A DNA stretch of 46,667 bases from Pediococcus damnosus. GTDB taxonomy: Bacteria > Bacillota > Bacilli > Lactobacillales > Lactobacillaceae. The stretch is taken from positions 1 to 46,667 of the forward strand of contig NZ_JQBD01000012.1 in the NCBI RefSeq assembly GCF_001437255.1. Reading direction: 5' to 3'. This document shows, piece after piece, positions 21,336-29,730 of this stretch (positions within the stretch are counted from its first letter, which is position 1; each line of letters opens with the position of its first letter). Below the pieces are notes generated by a model, which was given only the letters and a program-made list of their open reading frames with translations, was not told the DNA's origin and made no database searches. The position numbers were made by a program, and so were the translations under genes.

Positions 21336-21971
21336 TTATTTGATCGGTGAAACATGTAATTGCTTATCAGCAACGTCATTGGCAAAATCCATATCATGGG
21401 TAACCACAATTTGAGTCATACCATCTTGTTTTAAGCCTTTAATAATTTTGCTGACTTCTCCGCGCAATTCAGGATCCAACGCAGAGGTAGGCTCATCGTA
21501 ACACAGAATTTGAGGATGCATTGCCAAAGCCCTGGCAATTGCAACCCGTTGCTTTTGACCACCAGACAATTGATAAGGATAAAGATCTTCCTTGCCATCC
21601 AGTTGCAATCTTGCAAAACTTTCTAACGCTTCTTTCTTTACAGTTGCCACATCCTTTTTCAAAACTAATTTAGGCGCCAACGTCACATTATCCATAACCG
21701 TTAAATTGGGAAATAGTTGAAAATCTTGAAAGACAACACCAATAACACTTTCATTACCACTGTTTTCATAAGGATCAAATTTTTGATCATTTATGTAAAA
21801 CCCACCAGCATCTATCTTTTCAAGTCCACTTATGCAACGAAGCAAGGTCGTTTTACCGGCTCCAGAAGGCCCAACAATTGTTAAAATTTCACTATCCGGA
21901 ACATCAAAAGATAATTTATCAATAATAACCCGTCCGCCAAACGTTTTCGTTAAATCCTTAATTTTTAACAT
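21336..21971 (-). CDS. Polar amino acid ABC transporter, ATPase
   Basis: ATP-hydrolysing subunit of the GlnQ/HisP type. Walker A GPSGAGKTTLLR, Q-loop VFQDFQLFPNLTV, signature LSGGQKQRVAIARALA, Walker B LCYDEPTSALDP and the switch His (VVTHDM) are all present, so it should be active. At 211 aa it is about 30 residues shorter than typical GlnQ and ends soon after the switch region. AAGGAGG ribosome site. It starts 12 bases after the permease gene. Confidence 0.93.
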   Translation of the reverse strand: MLKIKDLTKTFGGRVIIDKLSFDVPDSEILTIVGPSGAGKTTLLRCISGLEKIDAGGFYINDQKFDPYENSGNESVIGVVFQDFQLFPNLTVMDNVTLAPKLVLKKDVATVKKEALESFARLQLDGKEDLYPYQLSGGQKQRVAIARALAMHPQILCYDEPTSALDPELRGEVSKIIKGLKQDGMTQIVVTHDMDFANDVADKQLHVSPIK

Positions 21972-21983
21972 ATTTGAACCTCC

Positions 21984-22634
21984 TTAGCGCCAATAGGCAA
22001 AGTGTTTTTCAATTCGACGTAAAATATACGTACAGATCGCTGTTAAAAGTAAATAAATAATACCAACAAGTAGCAGTGGTACTAAGGTAACATCTCGAGA
22101 TGAAGCCACATTTCCGGCCCGTAGCAAATCACCAATTCCAATGACGTAAACTAACGATGAATCCTTAACCAAATTAATAACTTCATTTCCAATCGATGGT
22201 AAGACAATTTTTGCTACCTGTGGAATAACAATTTTTCGAATGGTTTGCCAATAAGATAACCGCAATACTTTTGCTGCTTCATATTGACCACGATCAACGG
22301 ATTGAAGCCCACCACGGAATATTTCGGCAAAATAAGCCGCATAATTAAGAATAAAAGCAAACAGGGCCGCATCATATCTTTGAAATACAATTCCAACAAT
22401 TGGAAGACCGTAAAAAACAAAAATTAATTGTAATAGTAATGGTGTCCCTCGCATCAACCAAACATAAAAATTCAATATATATCGTATAGGACGAAATTTA
22501 GAAACAAGTCCAAGTCCAAAAATCATTCCGATTGGTAACGCACCGATCAATGTCCAACAAAAGATCTTCAATGTCATGGTTGTTCCAGATAATAGCGATG
22601 GCAAAATTTCTGATATATAGTGTAAAGAAAACAT
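21984..22634 (-). CDS. Polar amino acid ABC transporter, permease
   Basis: Inner-membrane subunit of the HisMQ family: about five hydrophobic segments, the N-terminal segment ILPSLLSGTTMTLKI, and the ATPase-coupling EAA loop (GGLQSVDRGQYEAAKVLRLS, then IRKIVIPQ). 216 aa, standard. First gene of the operon, with GGAGGGG upstream of ATG at 22632-22634, directly after the second T-box terminator. Gene order is permease-ATPase-binding protein. Confidence 0.93.
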   Translation of the reverse strand: MFSLHYISEILPSLLSGTTMTLKIFCWTLIGALPIGMIFGLGLVSKFRPIRYILNFYVWLMRGTPLLLQLIFVFYGLPIVGIVFQRYDAALFAFILNYAAYFAEIFRGGLQSVDRGQYEAAKVLRLSYWQTIRKIVIPQVAKIVLPSIGNEVINLVKDSSLVYVIGIGDLLRAGNVASSRDVTLVPLLLVGIIYLLLTAICTYILRRIEKHFAYWR

Positions 22635-22658
22635 CTTATCCCCTCCAATTTTATGTAT

Positions 22659-22762
22659 AAAAAAAGCCTCTTGAACTATAAATAATAATTCAAGAGGACG
22701 AGTAAGCGCGATTCCACCCCTGTTCGTAATTGCTTCACAACAATTACCTCAGCAAGTTAAAC
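22659..22762 (-). promoter_or_regulatory. Second, stem-I-less T-box antiterminator/terminator module
   Basis: After the first terminator the leader has a perfect hairpin GTAATTG/CAATTAC (stem III-like) and the T-box sequence AGGGGTGGAATCGCG (22707-22721). The antiterminator partner CCTCT follows, then a 13-bp terminator (22667-22697) with a run of seven T. Only about 50 bases separate it from the first terminator, so there is no room for a specifier stem. Its upstream part resembles the first module (ACTTGYTGAG...TAATTG), pointing to a partial duplication. Seen directly; function is inferred. Confidence 0.85.
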
Positions 22763-22766
22763 CTAC

Positions 22767-23019
22767 AAAAAAATCCCCTTGGGTAAAATACCCAAGAGGA
22801 CGCATCAACGTGGTTCCACCTCATGTTTCTGATAATCTCACAATTACCAGCTCAACAAGTTATAAGTTCAACTTTATGAGATAACGATCACCCGTACTTT
22901 CCTAATTAGCTCAGAAAGTAAACTCGCAGATGTGTTTCAAACAAGATACATGCTTTAATCTCACCATTTAAAGCTCTCTGAAATGATTTCTTGTTTTACT
23001 CTTCCGTTCATTGTTTTTT
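22767..23019 (-). promoter_or_regulatory. T-box riboswitch, probable His specifier
   Basis: Full T-box leader. The kink-turn TGA/GA, a loop-E AGTA, the upper stem AAACAAGA/TCTTGTTT, the AG bulge AGAGAG and the distal loop TGGTGAG are visible. The specifier loop reads GAAA-CAC-A (codon 22932-22934), which aligns with GAAA-GGC-A of the Bacillus glyQS T-box and gives His. Stem II is TACTTTC/GAAAGTA. T-box sequence AGGTGGAACCACG lies at 22809-22821. The terminator (22767-22800) has a 12-bp stem and seven T. The base after TGG is A, which would pair with a U discriminator, while tRNA-His usually has C73. A Cys codon (TGC) nearby is a weaker alternative. Confidence 0.85.
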
Positions 23020-23031
23020 AATGTTGTATTG

Positions 23032-23060
23032 AATATAAAACTTTTTTTTGTTCGCGTCAA
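23032..23060 (-). promoter_or_regulatory. Promoter of the T-box/ABC transporter operon
   Basis: Minus-strand -35 TTGACG (23055-23060), 17-base spacer, -10 TATATT (23032-23037), just after the mreD stop. Start of transcription is expected near 23025, a few bases before stem I. The region 22635-23087 holds only this promoter and the two T-box modules. Confidence 0.85.
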
Positions 23061-23087
23061 GGATTTTTAAAAAATACTTTTAGAATT

Positions 23088-23633
23088 TTATTCTATGCTT
23101 CTAAAGTTTGCCCCACGCGTGTGCCGAAAGAGACTTTTAATCGGTAAATACAAAATCACAAAGAAACATAAATTTAATGCCAATGTTGGTGCGAGATTAT
23201 ATGCCACAAAGGCTGATGAACTAATACTTGTGTAGTGAATCATTTCAAAAATAATGTAAAATGCACTTTCATAAAAGGTCAATGCCAAAAAGAAAGTTAA
23301 TAAGATTGAAAGAAACGTTGGTTTAAAAAATACTTTGACCCACTGAATGATTAGCACCATAACCGGCAGAATAAACATGTTTACTCCGAATACGCCAGTA
23401 TAATACCAATCAAAAACAAGTCCCACAGCCGCAGCCCATGTTGCAATTGGTAAGCTAGTCTCCCCTTCAAAGAAGATTCCTAACACCAACCATAGGATAG
23501 TTAAATTGCTAACCATCGAATAGGGATAAGCAAAAAGGGATCCTGAAAAAATCAAATTAATCGAGCCATCTAAAAATAATGATAGGAAAAATCCAATTGG
23601 AAAAATATATTTTAATTTAGCGCTTTGTAACAT
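23088..23633 (-). CDS. mreD: Rod shape-determining membrane protein MreD
   Basis: Integral membrane protein of the elongasome with about five to six hydrophobic segments; 181 aa. ATG at 23631-23633 (MLQSAKLKY) stands eight bases behind GGAGG; an ATG five codons upstream would lie over that ribosome site. Identified mainly by size, hydrophobic pattern and position after mreC. No mreB precedes this pair and no minC/minD follows. A small stem (TAGAAT/ATTCTA) at its stop may be a weak terminator. Confidence 0.85.
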   Translation of the reverse strand: MLQSAKLKYIFPIGFFLSLFLDGSINLIFSGSLFAYPYSMVSNLTILWLVLGIFFEGETSLPIATWAAAVGLVFDWYYTGVFGVNMFILPVMVLIIQWVKVFFKPTFLSILLTFFLALTFYESAFYIIFEMIHYTSISSSAFVAYNLAPTLALNLCFFVILYLPIKSLFRHTRGANFRSIE

Positions 23634-23657
23634 TGAAGTATCCTCCATCCCAATTGA

Positions 23658-24503
23658 TTAATTTAATTCTGCAACTGAGACCACATTAATACTACTCATA
23701 TCTGCCGCAGGTTTAATGTACACTTCAGTAGCTAAACCACTGCTGTTCTTTTTAGTATCCACTACTTTCCCAACGTATAGGCCCTTAGGAGTTACCCCGC
23801 CTAAACCTGAAGTTGTCACTAAAGAACCCCTTTTGATCTTAGCTTTTGAAGTGACTTGTCCCATCACAATCTCATTTGTACCCCGATCAAAACTTGTAAC
23901 GATTCCATTAACTGAACTTCCAGTTTCGTCTTGTACTTGAATTGCAAAACGGTTAGCTGAATCACTACTGTCACTGATTAGTTCCACCTTACTAGTTGAA
24001 TAGCTGGCTTCAATCACTCGCCCGATTAAACCCTCTCCTGCAATCACTGATTGATTCTTTTTGATTCCTGACAACGTTCCTTTGTTGATCACAACAATAT
24101 TTTGCCATGACGAAGGAGCTCGTGAAATTACTGTTGCCGTCACCAACTTATAATCTGTCATTGTTTTCTTTAAACTTACTTGTTGCTTTAACTGTTTATT
24201 TTCTTGTTCTAATGCTTGATCCCGTGAGCGAACTGCTTCTAGTTGATCCACTTTCCCTTTTAACCGCTCATTTTCTTGATAAGTGTTAATGATTGAATTT
24301 AGAGATCGTGAAGTATTGCTAATTGCATTCATTGGATAAGCAACTACACGATCAACTAACGCAACTGCATCGTTACCTACTTTTTGAACAATTGGTGTCG
24401 TAGACTTTTTTCGAGTCGTTACAGATAGGGTCACTAAACCAACCGCGATAATCACACAAATTACAGCGATTACTAACTTTCGATTCGAAAAAAACTTTTG
24501 CAT
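23658..24503 (-). CDS. mreC: Rod shape-determining protein MreC
   Basis: Elongasome scaffold protein. One N-terminal membrane anchor (about 10-30), an extracellular coiled coil (about 70-112, ERLKGKVDQLEAVRSRDQ...), then the two-barrel MreC domain (VISRAPSSWQNIVVINKGTLSGIKKNQSVI, GLIGRVIE, GLGGVTPKGLYVGKV). 281 aa. ATG behind CGGAGG. It has its own extended -10 promoter directly upstream, so mreCD is not dependent on radC transcription. Confidence 0.95.
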   Translation of the reverse strand: MQKFFSNRKLVIAVICVIIAVGLVTLSVTTRKKSTTPIVQKVGNDAVALVDRVVAYPMNAISNTSRSLNSIINTYQENERLKGKVDQLEAVRSRDQALEQENKQLKQQVSLKKTMTDYKLVTATVISRAPSSWQNIVVINKGTLSGIKKNQSVIAGEGLIGRVIEASYSTSKVELISDSSDSANRFAIQVQDETGSSVNGIVTSFDRGTNEIVMGQVTSKAKIKRGSLVTTSGLGGVTPKGLYVGKVVDTKKNSSGLATEVYIKPAADMSSINVVSVAELN

Positions 24504-24567
24504 GGGTAGACCCTCCGAAGATTATTTGTATCACATAGATACTTAACGACACCTAAACACAGTTTGT

Positions 24568-24576
24568 ATTATACCA
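24568..24576 (-). promoter_or_regulatory. mreC promoter (extended -10)
   Basis: The minus strand reads TGGTATAAT, an ideal TG-n-TATAAT, 65 bases upstream of mreC in the radC-mreC gap. The -35 is weak. Confidence 0.7.
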
Positions 24577-24656
24577 CAGAAAAAATCACCATAGAATATC
24601 GTTCCACACCATTTAACACACCTTAAGAATTTAAGACAACATCAATTGTTAAGCTT

Positions 24657-25328
24657 CTAAATAAGGTGTTGTTCTGCAAAGCTATAGTAATTATCACTAC
24701 CAGTAATAATATGATCCAAAACTTCAATTCCCATTAAAATGCCGCACTCTTTTAAACGTTTAGTAAATTTGATATCTTGTTCTGATGGATTAATTTCCCC
24801 ACTTGGATGATTATGGGTAACCATAATTTTATTAGTTCCAACTCGCAAAGCCTCGAAAAAGATTTCCCGCGGATGAACCGTTGCTGAATTTAAACTGCCC
24901 TTAAAAATTACTTTTTGAAAAATAATTTTATTTTTCGTGTTTAAACATAGTAACGTCAGTCGTTCTTGACGATATCCTCGTTGAACGCAAATTAATTTTT
25001 CACCAATTTGACGACTGCCAAAAATTTCGCCAATTATCTTTTGCGGCGCTAATTCAATCCTTCTGCCCAATTCAACGGCAGCTAAAAATTGTCGATTTAC
25101 TTCTGGCACCCCGGGAAAAATCATTTTCTTCTCTGAATTATATAATAACGAAAACAATGATAAATCAGGAACCACTTTCCAGAATTGTTCAATAGTTTCT
25201 GTAAGTTGTTCCATCCCAATTTGGTTTTGTAAAAATATTTGCAAAAATTCTTCATTCGTGAACTGATCCATCTCATCATAAGCTTTTCGTGATTCTTTAA
25301 TCTGTTTTACATTTTCCACTGCTCTCAC
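24657..25328 (-). CDS. radC: RadC family JAB-domain protein
   Basis: The C-terminal JAB/MPN metalloprotease-like domain is complete: GSLNSATVHPREIF, then HNHPSGEINPSEQD with the His-x-His and Asp metal ligands. The N-terminal part (about 1-90) corresponds to the helix-hairpin-helix region but is poorly conserved. 223 aa. Start GTG at 25326-25328 sits close to AGGGGAGA; a GTG three codons later has better spacing. Despite the name, a repair role is unproven in the family. It follows folC by 32 bases. Confidence 0.92.
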   Translation of the reverse strand: MRAVENVKQIKESRKAYDEMDQFTNEEFLQIFLQNQIGMEQLTETIEQFWKVVPDLSLFSLLYNSEKKMIFPGVPEVNRQFLAAVELGRRIELAPQKIIGEIFGSRQIGEKLICVQRGYRQERLTLLCLNTKNKIIFQKVIFKGSLNSATVHPREIFFEALRVGTNKIMVTHNHPSGEINPSEQDIKFTKRLKECGILMGIEVLDHIITGSDNYYSFAEQHLI

Positions 25329-25360
25329 TCTCCCCTAAAAGAAAGTACGCACAGAATTGG

Positions 25361-26680
25361 TTAGGAAACGAATAACTTACGAACATCAGAAATAAAATAC
25401 AGGGAACCCGTAATTAGGAGCAAGTCGTCACTCGACATTTCATGACTTGCCTGGTCAATGGCTAATTGCCAGTTTTCCTCAGTTTGAACTGAATTTGCCG
25501 TTTTGACACTAGTTTGTAACTCCGACAAACTTGCTGCTTTTCGTTTTCCGGGACCCGCAAATGTTGTTGCAATAATATGCACATTAGTTAAGCTTCCCAG
25601 TGTTTCAATCATTTTATGATATTGTTTATCTTCTAAAATCGCAATTACCACATAGACTTCCATCTGCTTAAAGTGCGTAGCTAACAAATTCGTCACTTCC
25701 TGCATGGCAGGTTCATTGTGAGCCCCATCTAAAACAACTAGTGGCTGATCATTTACACGCTCAAACCTACCGGCCCAAAAAGCATTTGCCAATCCCTGTT
25801 TCACGTTTTTTTCTGTGACCGAAATGTTTTGTTTTGCCATAAAAGTCAAGTATGCTTCCAAAGCAGTAGCCGCATTATTAATTTGATAGTCGCCTAACAT
25901 TTGAATTTTTAATTTTTTAAATTGCACGGTGTCTGTTTCAAAATTGAACCGCTGTGACCACAAATCTTGATATTGACGTTTAGAAACACGATAATCACGA
26001 TTAAAGCACAACAGTGGGCTGTGCTTTTCAGAAGCAACTTTTGTAATTGCTGTGAGCGACTCTTCATCCATCTGACCAATTACAGCCGGAATTCCATTTT
26101 TGATAATTCCAGCCTTTTGGGTCGCAATTTCGGTCAAGGTGTTTCCTAACAACTTCATGTGATCAAAACCAATATTGACAATCACTGAAACAGCTGGCGT
26201 TAAAACATTAGTAGAATCAAATAACCCGCCAATGCCGACTTCAACCAACACAATGTCGGCATGTCCTTCAGCAAAATAAGTAAACATCATAGCAGTGATA
26301 ATTTCGAACTCGGTTGGGCCACCCTCCGGTAACTGCGCATCCAATTTTGCAATTACTGGATACAATTTTTGCACCAGTCGCAATATTTCTGCATCACTGA
26401 TTGGTTGGCCATCGACACTAATTCGTTCGTTAAATCGCACTAAAAACGGGGAAGTAAACGTACCAACTTTGTAACCTGTCTCTTGTAGCATTCCTCGTAA
26501 AAAGGTCAGGGTTGATCCCTTTCCATTAGTTCCCGCAATGTGAATCATTGTAAGCTTATCTTGTGGATTCCCAAGAACTTCCATAAATTTTTTCATCCGT
26601 TTTAAAGTCGGAATCTTTTTAAATTTTGTCCGGCCATGAATAAATGCAACGGCCTCTTCATAAGTATTTATTTCTGCCAC
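25361..26680 (-). CDS. folC: Folylpolyglutamate synthase / dihydrofolate synthase
   Basis: Adds glutamate to folates (Mur ligase family). ATP loop IAGTNGKGST, TSPFLVRFNERI, VEVGIGGLFDSTN, the central DHMKLLG and the C-terminal VLDGAHNEPA are present. The GTG at 26678-26680 (VAEINTYEEAVAFIHGRTKFK) stands nine bases behind GAGGAG and matches the usual N-terminus, giving 439 aa. The frame stays open 32 codons upstream, but that part lies across a hairpin in the valS-folC gap and is unlikely to be translated. Downstream of valS, as in many lactobacilli. Confidence 0.94.
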   Translation of the reverse strand: MAEINTYEEAVAFIHGRTKFKKIPTLKRMKKFMEVLGNPQDKLTMIHIAGTNGKGSTLTFLRGMLQETGYKVGTFTSPFLVRFNERISVDGQPISDAEILRLVQKLYPVIAKLDAQLPEGGPTEFEIITAMMFTYFAEGHADIVLVEVGIGGLFDSTNVLTPAVSVIVNIGFDHMKLLGNTLTEIATQKAGIIKNGIPAVIGQMDEESLTAITKVASEKHSPLLCFNRDYRVSKRQYQDLWSQRFNFETDTVQFKKLKIQMLGDYQINNAATALEAYLTFMAKQNISVTEKNVKQGLANAFWAGRFERVNDQPLVVLDGAHNEPAMQEVTNLLATHFKQMEVYVVIAILEDKQYHKMIETLGSLTNVHIIATTFAGPGKRKAASLSELQTSVKTANSVQTEENWQLAIDQASHEMSSDDLLLITGSLYFISDVRKLFVS

Positions 26681-26700
26681 TTTACTAATCTCCTCAAACT

Positions 26701-26749
26701 GAAAAAAGAGACCGAACAAACGGTTAAGTTTTGATCGCATCTCTTTTTC
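26701..26749 (-). terminator. Hairpin between valS and folC, candidate terminator
   Basis: Minus strand: GAAAAAGAGAT pairs with GTCTCTTTTTTC (11 bp with one G-U pair), enclosing a loop of about 27 bases. The T-run is part of the 3' arm. It may reduce read-through from the valine-controlled valS transcript into folC. Confidence 0.5.
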
Positions 26750-26785
26750 ATTTTTATCAAATTTCTTATTAGGCATTTCCCAAAG

Positions 26786-29449
26786 CTACTTTGCCTCTTG
26801 AACTGTCTTCAATCTTTCCTGTGTTGCCACTAATTTAGATTGATAATCAGCCTGTTTCTGACGTTCACTTTCGACAACTTCATCAGGAGCATTGGCTACA
26901 AAACGTTCATTTCCCAATTTCTTAACCGAACGTTTAACTTCATTTGTATATTTATCGACCTCTTTTTGAAGGCGAGCAGCCTCTTCTTTTAGATCAACCA
27001 ACTCTGCTAATGGAATATAAACTTCAGCATCCGTAATAACTGCAGACATCGCTAGTTTTGGCACTTCTAGATTAGAACCAACCTCAAACTTAGCTGGATG
27101 ACAGAAACGGTCGATGTAATCTTGATTACTCTCAAACAAGTTCTTCAGATTTTCATTATCCGTTTTTACAAGTAAATCAACAGAACTAGACATCGGCGCA
27201 TTTGCATCTGCACGGATATTTCGAACTGCTTTGATCAAATCAATCAAATGACCCATATCGGCTTCAGCCTGAGGATTAGCCATTTCATCGTGAACAGTTG
27301 GATAAGCTGCCGTCACAATTGAATTGCCCTTATGTGGCATTGCTTGCCAAAGTTCTTCAGTTACAAATGGCATAATTGGATGTAATAGTCGTAAAGTTTG
27401 ATCCAAAACATAAGCCAAAATATTTCTTGTGTTTGCTTTAGCCTCCTCATTGTCACCAGTTAAAATTTCTTTACTCATTTCAATATACCAGTCACAAAAG
27501 TCATCCCAGATAAAGGTGTAAAGAGCGCGACCGGCCTCACCAAATTCATAAGTATCAAAGAAATGGGTAACTTGTTGAACAGTGGTATTCAAACGACTCA
27601 GAATCCACTTATCAGTTAAATTCCATTCTTTTTGATCTGGTAAAACTGGTTTAGTCATTTCGCCAAGATTCATGATGACATAACGACTAGCATTCCAGAT
27701 TTTATTAATAAAGTTCCAGGCCGCATCCATTTTGTCATAACTGAAACGAATATCCTGGCCAGCCGTTGAACCTTGTGATAAGAACCAACGTAGTGCATCA
27801 GCCCCGTATTTATCAATCACATCCATTGGGTCAATCCCGTTACCCAGAGATTTACTCATCTTGCGTCCTTGTTCATCACGAATTAGACCATGCAGCAAAA
27901 CATCTTTAAACGGTGGTTTCCCAGTAAATTCAAGACTCTGGAAAATCATTCTAGAAACCCAGAAGAAGATGATATCATACCCAGTTACCAGCGTGCTGGT
28001 TGGGAAATAACGTTTATAATCTGGTGCATCTTCATCTGGCCAACCCATTGTTGAAAATGGCCATAGTGCACTAGAAAACCAGGTGTCCAAAACGTCTGGA
28101 TCCTGTTCCCAGTTTTCGATATCTTTGGGAGCCGTCTCACCCACATAGGTTTCGCCGGTTTTCTTGTTGTACCAGGCAGGGATTTGATGTCCCCACCATA
28201 ATTGACGTGAAATAACCCAGTCATGAGCATTTTCCATCCATTGCGTAAACGTGTGCTCAAATCTTTCCGGAATAAAATTAATTTTTTGATCCGTTTTTTG
28301 ATTATCTAAAGCCAACTTAGATAAATCTTTCATCTTTACAAACCATTGTGTTGATAAACGCGCTTCAACCTGAACCCCAGTCCGTTCTGAATGGCCCACA
28401 CTATGCACAATTGGATCAATCGATATTAAGTATCCTTGATCGTCTAAATCTTTCACCATTGCTTTACGAGCAGTGAAACGGTCCATTCCTTCATATTTAC
28501 CGGCGTTACTATTCATTGTAGCGTCTTCATTCATGGTGTTAATTCGTGCCAAATCATGACGATTACCAACATTAAAATCATTAGGATCATGAGCTGGCGT
28601 AATTTTTACCATCCCAGTTCCAAACTCAGGATCTACATATTGGTCTGCAATAATTGGAATATGACGTCCCTGCAGTGGCAAGACAAGCTCCTTGCCGACA
28701 ATATCTTTATACCGTTTATCACTTGGATTGACCGCCACCGCAGTATCACCCATCATGGTTTCAGGACGAGTTGTGGCAATTTCAATATAATGTTTACCAT
28801 TAAATGTATCTTCAGGATTAAGAAATGGGTATTTCACATGATAAAAGGCACCCTTATCATCCTTATGAATAACTTCAATATCAGAAAGAGCCGTTCTAGC
28901 CTGTGGATCCCAGTTAATAATATACTCACCACGGTAGATTAGTCCCTTGTTATATAACGCAACAAAAACCTTACGCACTGCCTTAGAAAGACCATCATCA
29001 AGCGTAAACCGTTCACGTGCATAATCTAATGAAAGGCCAAGTTTTGCCCATTGTTTATGGATAACATCAGCGTATTCATCTTTCCATTCCCATACCTGTT
29101 TAACAAACTTTTCACGGCCAAGATCATACCGAGAAATTCCTTGTTCACGTAACTTAGCCTCAACTTTAGCTTGAGTAGCAATTCCAGCGTGGTCCATCCC
29201 TGGCAACCATAAAGTATCATAGCCTTGCATCCGTTTTTGACGAATCAACATATCTTGTAAAGTTGTATCCCATGCGTGACCCAGATGTAATTTTCCAGTT
29301 ACGTTTGGCGGTGGAATAACAATTGAATACGGTTTAGCCTTTTTGTCACCACTTGGTTTAAATAATCCTTGATCTAACCATTGTTGGTATTTTCCCTGCT
29401 CAACTGCTTTAGGATCATACTTCGTTGGCATTTCTTTTTTTCCTGTCAT
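26786..29449 (-). CDS. valS: Valyl-tRNA synthetase
   Basis: Charges tRNA-Val. The class I signatures are [15 protein letters not shown] (HIGH-type) and KMSKSLGNG (KMSKS); the editing domain has [17 protein letters not shown]. The C-terminal coiled coil is [28 protein letters not shown] at 29447-29449 has AAAGGA seven bases upstream and gives 887 aa. The frame is open 23 codons further, but those overlap the leader terminator. Controlled by the T-box leader directly upstream. Confidence 0.97.
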   Translation of the reverse strand: MTGKKEMPTKYDPKAVEQGKYQQWLDQGLFKPSGDKKAKPYSIVIPPPNVTGKLHLGHAWDTTLQDMLIRQKRMQGYDTLWLPGMDHAGIATQAKVEAKLREQGISRYDLGREKFVKQVWEWKDEYADVIHKQWAKLGLSLDYARERFTLDDGLSKAVRKVFVALYNKGLIYRGEYIINWDPQARTALSDIEVIHKDDKGAFYHVKYPFLNPEDTFNGKHYIEIATTRPETMMGDTAVAVNPSDKRYKDIVGKELVLPLQGRHIPIIADQYVDPEFGTGMVKITPAHDPNDFNVGNRHDLARINTMNEDATMNSNAGKYEGMDRFTARKAMVKDLDDQGYLISIDPIVHSVGHSERTGVQVEARLSTQWFVKMKDLSKLALDNQKTDQKINFIPERFEHTFTQWMENAHDWVISRQLWWGHQIPAWYNKKTGETYVGETAPKDIENWEQDPDVLDTWFSSALWPFSTMGWPDEDAPDYKRYFPTSTLVTGYDIIFFWVSRMIFQSLEFTGKPPFKDVLLHGLIRDEQGRKMSKSLGNGIDPMDVIDKYGADALRWFLSQGSTAGQDIRFSYDKMDAAWNFINKIWNASRYVIMNLGEMTKPVLPDQKEWNLTDKWILSRLNTTVQQVTHFFDTYEFGEAGRALYTFIWDDFCDWYIEMSKEILTGDNEEAKANTRNILAYVLDQTLRLLHPIMPFVTEELWQAMPHKGNSIVTAAYPTVHDEMANPQAEADMGHLIDLIKAVRNIRADANAPMSSSVDLLVKTDNENLKNLFESNQDYIDRFCHPAKFEVGSNLEVPKLAMSAVITDAEVYIPLAELVDLKEEAARLQKEVDKYTNEVKRSVKKLGNERFVANAPDEVVESERQKQADYQSKLVATQERLKTVQEAK

Positions 29450-29468
29450 TGTATCGTCCTTTCTATAC

Positions 29469-29690
29469 AAAAAGCATATCCATCCTAAAAAAAGGACGAA
29501 TATGCTTCGCGGTACCACCTAATTTGGGTTTTTAACCCCACTCAGTTTTTTCTTAACGGAATTTAAAAATTTCCGGCTATCCCTACTAGATAATTCAGAA
29601 TAGCGGCTCACAATCTACAAGACGTCTTGATGAAAACTTTCAGCTATCATTTTCTCTCTTTTTACCCAAAACATCCCTATTGCTCATTGC
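29469..29690 (-). promoter_or_regulatory. T-box riboswitch of valS
   Basis: The T-box sequence AGGTGGTACCGCG is at 29508-29520. The terminator has a 14-bp stem (AAGCATATTCGTCC with its partner) and a T-run at 29469-29507. In stem I the upper stem GGGATGTTTT/AAGACGTCTT and lower stem GCAAT/ATTGT, next to TGA/GA of a kink-turn, place the Val codon GTA (29616-29618) in the specifier loop. TGGT fits the A73 discriminator of tRNA-Val. Uncharged tRNA-Val should allow read-through. Confidence 0.93.
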
Positions 29691-29702
29691 CTGTATAAGC
29701 AT

Positions 29703-29730
29703 TTTATAACAACAATTATAGATTAGTCAA
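29703..29730 (-). promoter_or_regulatory. valS promoter
   Basis: Minus-strand -35 TTGACT (29725-29730) overlaps the last codons and stop of tpx; 16-base spacer; -10 TATAAA (29703-29708), just before the T-box leader. Confidence 0.65.

Noticed and set aside
22925-22927. TGC (Cys) as specifier codon of the transporter T-box
   Set aside because: It lies in the lower stem when the kink-turn and AGTA elements are aligned, so CAC fits better; kept as an alternative because the T-box base fits tRNA-Cys.
26681-26776. N-terminal extension of folC by 32 codons
   Set aside because: It overlaps a hairpin, and the GAGGAG site fits the GTG at 26680, where family similarity begins.
29450-29518. N-terminal extension of valS by 23 codons
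   Set aside because: It lies over the T-box terminator; the ribosome site supports the ATG at 29449.
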